Virus record (IMG/VR): IMGVR_UViG_3300025154_002045
Coordinates: 1 to 55,922 of that record
Strand: one strand, 5' to 3'
DNA length: 55,922 nucleotides
DNA from: a virus
In this document: one piece after another, positions 51,871 through 55,922 of the stretch
How the letters are laid out: every line of letters starts with the position of its first letter
How positions within the stretch are numbered: the stretch's first letter is position 1
Made by a program: the position numbers and the translations under genes
The notes under the pieces: model-generated
Seen by the model: the letters and a program-made list of their open reading frames with translations, nothing else
The model's database searches: none
Told to the model about the DNA's origin: nothing

Positions 51871-52640
51871 AGCAATTTAGCCTTTTGGCCAGACATCTTC
51901 TCCCAATAGGAAATAATCCCGGCGCAATATTCAAGATCAACTTCGCCAGCAAAACAGCGCCGTTTTGTTTGCTCACAGCAAATGAGTGTCGTGCCCGATC
52001 CCGCGAATGGCTCATACACAACATCACCGACATTAGTGGCGTTGAGTACCAAGTGGCGAACGAGTGGAATCGGCTTCTGTGTTGGATGCCGACTACTTTT
52101 GTTCGGCTTTGGGTAGAAGAGGACGGACTTGTCCTTGCTTCGACGGAAGGCGTGCCTGCCGAACCAGCCAAAGACAATAAGTTCATGCTGCGGAAGATAA
52201 TCCTTCCGCCCTATGACCGCGTGATTTTTTACCCAGATAATGAGCTGGGAAAAATACACGTGCAGTTGATCAAGCGCATCCTTGAGTGCGAACAGCATCT
52301 TGTCGCAGTTGAAAATGTAGATGCTGTTTTTCTTTATAAGATGCGGAAGCACTGGAACGAGCCACGCCTTGGTGAACGTTACATATTCGCCCTCGGTAGA
52401 AATATCATCGTTCACAATACGCTTGTTCACCTTCACTGCGGAGAATCCCTCCTTACTTTGCGTATAGGACACGCCATATGGAGGATCAGTTATCACGGCA
52501 TTGATGCGTGTATTTCCTATGAGTTTTTTCACGAGCGTCGCATCTAACGAACTTCCGCAGAGCAGGCGATGGTCGCCAAGCTGCCAGATTTGGCCGGTCT
52601 TAATTGAGCTTTTTCGCTTTTTGTCCTGTGAGTTTTTCAT
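51867..52640 (-). CDS. DNA methyltransferase (beta class)
   Basis: A 257-residue DNA modification methylase. TDPPYGVSYTQ (motif IV) comes before YEPFAGSGTTLICCE (motif I), the beta-class order, with SRHPTQKPIPLVRHL between them. It makes N6-methyladenine or N4-methylcytosine. The ATG at 52640 overlaps the previous gene by 41 bases; a TTG further upstream is less likely. It shares its C-terminal pattern, ending GQKAK, with the ParB-methyltransferase before it, which suggests duplication of the catalytic domain. Confidence 0.87.
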   Translation of the reverse strand: MKNSQDKKRKSSIKTGQIWQLGDHRLLCGSSLDATLVKKLIGNTRINAVITDPPYGVSYTQSKEGFSAVKVNKRIVNDDISTEGEYVTFTKAWLVPVLPHLIKKNSIYIFNCDKMLFALKDALDQLHVYFSQLIIWVKNHAVIGRKDYLPQHELIVFGWFGRHAFRRSKDKSVLFYPKPNKSSRHPTQKPIPLVRHLVLNATNVGDVVYEPFAGSGTTLICCEQTKRRCFAGEVDLEYCAGIISYWEKMSGQKAKLL

Positions 52641-53871
52641 AACGGTTAAGAATGACCTCCGCAAATACGGGGCTTTGTTCAATAAGATAGGTTGAGCGCT
52701 GTAATTGTTCTGCGGCGACCATTAAGCTTCCGGATCCTGCAAAACAGTCCAAGATGATGTCGCCAGATTTGGTGCATCGGCGAAGTGCTCGCTCATGCAG
52801 CTTCGGTGGCTTTGCGGTCGGGTGCGTCATGTCAGTGCCGTTAAGACGCTTCACGAGCCAGATGTCGATCATATCAAGCACGTCCTCGAGTGTGCGGTTT
52901 CCAGTGCCGACTTCTGCGTTCATGATTTCGGAGAGATTAAGTACCTTGTCAGATAAATACGGTTTACCAATCGTGCCGTAAACACATGGTTCGAACTGAC
53001 GGTTAAACGCAACCTGCGGAGTCGGAGTCGAGTTGTTCTTGATCCATAAGCACACACGCTTATTTTGCACCTGTAAGTCCTGATAAAGGGTTTGCAAAAG
53101 CCAGATATATTTCTGGTCGCAGTACGTGAAGATGTGCACATCCTTCTCGCATACTGACAATCCATTGGTCAGTGCCTTACACAGAAACTCGCGATATTCT
53201 GCGTCAGATTTATTGTCATCGACCTGCCCGCCGAAGTGACGCTTGCCGCCAATACCCTTATCGTATGACAGACCAATGTTATAAGGCGGATCTTGGAGAA
53301 TGATGTTGGCTTTCTTGTCACCCATGAGTGTCTGCACGGACTTTGGATCGGTGCTGTCACCGCACAGCAGACGATGCCGCCCTAGTTGATAAAGATCGCC
53401 CGTCTTAACCTTCGGCTTCTTGATGCGTCCAACTTCCTTGTCCACATCAAACTCATCATCCTCGACATCAAGGTCATCAAAGAGATGCGATAGATCGGTG
53501 TTATCAAAACCGCTGACGAGTAGCATATCGATGTCAAAGTTCTCGGCAAGCTTGTCCCAATCCCAATCGCCGTGTACGCGATTTGAAGACAATAGATACT
53601 GGTTGTATTCCTGCTTCGTAAGTTTGCGATTCGGAACACGTACTTCGATTTTCTCGTTGCCGCGTTCGAGGAGTTTCAGCACCATGAGCCGCTGGTGGCC
53701 GGCGATGACTTTGTTGTCCATGTCGACAACGGGAATCTCGACGAGGTTAAATTTCTTGAGGCTCTTCTTGAGATCCTCGATCTGTTTCGGACTCATTGTG
53801 CGTGGGTTCTTCTCGTTGGGAACGAGGTCGGAAACCCGACGCCGTTCCGTCTTCCATGAAAGTTTTTGCAT
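52600..53871 (-). CDS. ParB-methyltransferase fusion
   Basis: A 423-residue fusion. Residues 10-95 are a ParB-like domain (DLVPNEKNPRTMSPKQIEDL ... VIAGHQRLMVLKLL). Residues 160-423 are a beta-class methyltransferase with LQDPPYNIGLSYDKG (motif IV), THPTAKPPKLHERAL and ILDCFAGSGSLMVAAE (motif I). Such fusions are common in phages, where the ParB part is thought to guide or regulate methylation. It is the first gene of the second packaging module and is followed by a second methyltransferase, TerS and TerL. Confidence 0.9.
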   Translation of the reverse strand: MQKLSWKTERRRVSDLVPNEKNPRTMSPKQIEDLKKSLKKFNLVEIPVVDMDNKVIAGHQRLMVLKLLERGNEKIEVRVPNRKLTKQEYNQYLLSSNRVHGDWDWDKLAENFDIDMLLVSGFDNTDLSHLFDDLDVEDDEFDVDKEVGRIKKPKVKTGDLYQLGRHRLLCGDSTDPKSVQTLMGDKKANIILQDPPYNIGLSYDKGIGGKRHFGGQVDDNKSDAEYREFLCKALTNGLSVCEKDVHIFTYCDQKYIWLLQTLYQDLQVQNKRVCLWIKNNSTPTPQVAFNRQFEPCVYGTIGKPYLSDKVLNLSEIMNAEVGTGNRTLEDVLDMIDIWLVKRLNGTDMTHPTAKPPKLHERALRRCTKSGDIILDCFAGSGSLMVAAEQLQRSTYLIEQSPVFAEVILNRYEKLTGQKAKKLN

Positions 53872-53953
53872 ACACTTTTCGTAAAGATTTATACAAGAAG
53901 CATACAGATAAGCGAGTTTTTATATCATCCGCCATGACTCCAGATTTCAAACT

Positions 53954-53976
53954 AAAAATAGCCCTTTGTCTGGGCT
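53954..53976 (-). terminator. Terminator after the 54011-54643 gene
   Basis: On the minus strand AGCCC pairs with GGGCT (forward 53960-53964 with 53972-53976), followed by A-TTTTT. It isolates the second packaging module from the gene upstream. Confidence 0.65.
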
Positions 53977-54010
53977 AATTCTGCATACGTCGAGCTGGAT
54001 ACACGGCGGA

Positions 54011-54643
54011 CTAAAAAATAGCGATGTGGTAGAGGGGATGAATACGATAACCCGAGCCAGACTTTGAGTCGATCACTTCATATTCTTGCGACGTACCAAG
54101 GTCACGGCGCAATGCTAAATTGATTGTTCTTTTTTGTTCGCTCAGGGCCTTTAGATCCTTACATCCAATTTTCTCTATTAATTCTTGCGTTGATGCATAA
54201 CCACCTTGTTTTTCTACAAGTATTCGAAGTAGGGCTAGATTCATTCCATCATTTGCAAAATCGCAACGGGAATTGTCTTTACTATCACGATAGGTCATGC
54301 GTCCTTCCGGCGAAAGCGCTAATCGGATAAGGGTCACGTCGTAAGCGTATTCTTTCATTTTACCTCGCAGGATATCCATGAGCTCATCCCATTTCGCTGC
54401 GGGATCTACTTTCCAGATACGAGCAAAATCTGAATCAAATTTCGATCCTCTCAGCCATACTGCAATTATGTCCATCGCACGGTTATAAGCTCCTCCCAAT
54501 TCCTTTTCAAGAAACATGAGATGTAGATCCCTTAATTCTTCTGGTTCCCTTACGGTCGTAAATCCAATTTCAATTTCAGAAAAAATCCGCTGTAATGCAG
54601 GTAGGTATTCGTGAACAGATATTCGAGAGAATTCATCGACCAT
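54011..54643 (-). CDS. Unrecognised protein with C-terminal winged-helix-like domain
   Basis: A 210-residue protein. The N-terminal 120 residues are helical with no motif I know. The C-terminal 85 residues (LALLRILVEKQGGYASTQEL ... INLALRRDLGTSQEYEVIDS and SGYRIHP) look like a winged helix of the response-regulator output kind. A DNA-binding regulator is plausible. It is divergent from the gene at 54726, and the 82-base gap between them should hold both promoters. Confidence 0.55.
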   Translation of the reverse strand: MVDEFSRISVHEYLPALQRIFSEIEIGFTTVREPEELRDLHLMFLEKELGGAYNRAMDIIAVWLRGSKFDSDFARIWKVDPAAKWDELMDILRGKMKEYAYDVTLIRLALSPEGRMTYRDSKDNSRCDFANDGMNLALLRILVEKQGGYASTQELIEKIGCKDLKALSEQKRTINLALRRDLGTSQEYEVIDSKSGSGYRIHPLYHIAIF

Positions 54644-54725
54644 ACAGGGGCATATTATCAGACCTATCCATAAATATCTCTTCTTGGGTTCAATTGCAAT
54701 GTATCTAAATCTTCATTCATTTTCT

Positions 54726-55643
54726 ATGACGATCCGCACCCTCATCGTCGGCTATGAGCCGCCCTCAGACCTAGCCGCCCTTAACCCACGAGACCGAAGG
54801 AACGCTGAGTATTTTTCCAAGCTCCTTGGAGAGCATAACCTTGGCGAACTCCATTACTCCTCTCAAGAAAACTTTTGTGAAAAGCTCGACGCACTCGATC
54901 CAATCATCGTCATTGTTTTCGATTCTTCCACGGCGCGTGAGGTGAGCGAGTACAAAAGGGACACGTTCGTGTACGTCGCGGAATCGCCGAGTTCCGTTTT
55001 CCACCGCAAGACGGAGGTTGAATCCCGTCAGCTGAAAAACGAAAAGATTTTCAGAGAAGCCGCAGGACTCTTGCGTCAGATCATTGAAGAAGGTGAGGAG
55101 AAGTTGGTCGCCGCGCGGAGGTACGCGGCAATGTCCTTTCAGGACAAGTACGACATGGTCGTACAGATGCTTATCAGCGACGACGAAAAAATCCATAAGA
55201 TGGGACGTGAACTCATCAATCGAAACGATATCGATCCTGACTTCATTTGGATTCGTGTGAAGCTGATTGCTGACCTGTGGCAAAACGCTGACGCGAAGGG
55301 TCGTCAAGAATTTACGGAAGCCGCTATACAAGGACATGTCAGTAACGGTATCGCGCATCAGATGAAGGATTTCACCGACGCGGACGGACAGATTTACAAG
55401 CAATTCATGTTTCACGACGTGCATGGCAAGGATGTAAACGAAATCCGCCTGGTTCCTGTGGCAACACCAGATATGGGAAAGTATGATTACGAAGCTCTCT
55501 TTAGTAAGCACGAAACTCCAATTGGTTCACGCACGGATCTTGAGGCGGGAATCTGGAAAACGGAGCGAGATATTCAGATGTCTAATTCCAACGATGAGCC
55601 CACCGATTCTCCACTAAATCCAGCGGAAAAACTACATAAATGA
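54726..55643 (+). CDS. Unrecognised cytoplasmic protein
   Basis: A 305-residue protein starting at the ATG at 54726; an earlier start at 54684 would add 14 residues. The first 100 residues alternate strands and helices (MTIRTLIVGYEPPSDL ... PIIVIVFDSSTAREVSEYK), like a Rossmann or receiver fold, but the phospho-acceptor pattern is not clear. The rest is helical and ends in a low-complexity tail. No membrane segment. Possibly a host gene flanking the packaging module. Confidence 0.55.
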   Translation: MTIRTLIVGYEPPSDLAALNPRDRRNAEYFSKLLGEHNLGELHYSSQENFCEKLDALDPIIVIVFDSSTAREVSEYKRDTFVYVAESPSSVFHRKTEVESRQLKNEKIFREAAGLLRQIIEEGEEKLVAARRYAAMSFQDKYDMVVQMLISDDEKIHKMGRELINRNDIDPDFIWIRVKLIADLWQNADAKGRQEFTEAAIQGHVSNGIAHQMKDFTDADGQIYKQFMFHDVHGKDVNEIRLVPVATPDMGKYDYEALFSKHETPIGSRTDLEAGIWKTERDIQMSNSNDEPTDSPLNPAEKLHK

Positions 55644-55922
55644 GACAGTGCCGAAACCCAAAAAAGTGTCTCATTTGTCTCGTTTGTGTTCCGTCGACCC
55701 CGACCCACTGTCCTTAAAAGCGCCTATGGACGAATGATCGAAAACCCCTTAGAATACCCCGCAGATGGTGGTACTTAACCCGTGTACACCGCCAATTTAC
55801 AATTTTTGTGAAAATTGATATGAGGGAGGGTGAGAACCCTCGATGGTTCGGATGACGACTGAAGCGAGAGAATAGATCCCGCTTTGCGGGAGATGATTCC
55901 GAGCGAAGGAGTCATCATTGTG
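55644..55922. other. Hairpin-rich stretch at the window edge
   Basis: No gene is seen. Perfect hairpins are CAATTTT-TGTG-AAAATTG (55800-55817), GAGGGT-GAGA-ACCCTC (55826-55841), TCCCGC-TTT-GCGGGA (55877-55891), and GATGATTCC/GGAGTCATC with one G-U (55892-55916). Four consecutive hairpins suggest the beginning of a structured RNA or a repeat element that continues past the window. Confidence 0.5.

Noticed and set aside
1-55922. Alternative genetic code with TGA as glycine (Gracilibacteria/Absconditabacteria)
   Set aside because: Several genes end in TGA directly at overlaps with the next start (for example the ATGA at 18085-18088), and no gene needs TGA read-through.

Overview
The window looks like a Patescibacteria (CPR)-type chromosome segment carrying two mobile regions. 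The evidence for the lineage is indirect: the standard code with TGA stops, almost no Shine-Dalgarno sequences ahead of starts, at least two apparently leaderless promoters, large serine recombinases as integrases, and one small two-helix membrane protein that resembles proteins I associate with these bacteria. I hold the lineage call loosely.

Region 1 (1-40716) is a prophage beside tRNA-Ser(CGA). The left end holds a large serine integrase whose reading frame runs antisense through the whole tRNA gene. Next comes a divergent lysogeny switch with two perfect 16-bp operators; its CI-like repressor has lost both S24 catalytic residues. A replication-initiator-like gene follows, with palindromic repeats and an AT-rich tract inside its coding sequence, laid out like lambda ori in gene O. 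After it lies an intergenic RNA element with interleaved helices and a zinc-ribbon protein. From 4666 to 16053 an 11-kb minus-strand cargo operon carries Fic, a RadC-like protein, two DNA methyltransferases, two probable restriction nucleases, a PHP-SMC ATPase, an Fe-S RecB-like nuclease, a further PD-(D/E)XK protein and a tyrosine recombinase. It reads as a defence island.

From 16774 a promoter and a leader holding a strong terminator open the late operon: D12 methyltransferase, ParB, terminase, portal, scaffold, capsid, beta-helix tail spike, a protein of 25 repeats of 14 residues, BppU-like protein, adaptor, beta-rich tail protein, LysM virion protein, a large ejection-type protein, and holin/amidase. 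No sheath or long tape-measure gene is seen, so a short-tailed virion is most likely. A four-gene operon then joins an intact LexA-like autoprotease, a DUF2188 protein, a CD-NTase and a Cap15 effector: a CBASS system with a cleavable repressor as its first gene.

Region 2 (40738-48979) is a second serine recombinase next to a type I restriction operon: an HTH-HsdM-half-HsdS fusion, a two-helix TPR membrane protein, and HsdR. Its promoter lies between two direct-repeat operator candidates.

Region 3 (49146-55922) holds a structured RNA candidate, a membrane protein, and an orphan minus-strand packaging module (ParB-methyltransferase fusion, methyltransferase, TerS, TerL) without portal or capsid genes. 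Two unrecognised genes and a hairpin-rich end complete the window. No right attachment site matching the tRNA-Ser 3' end was found by eye.
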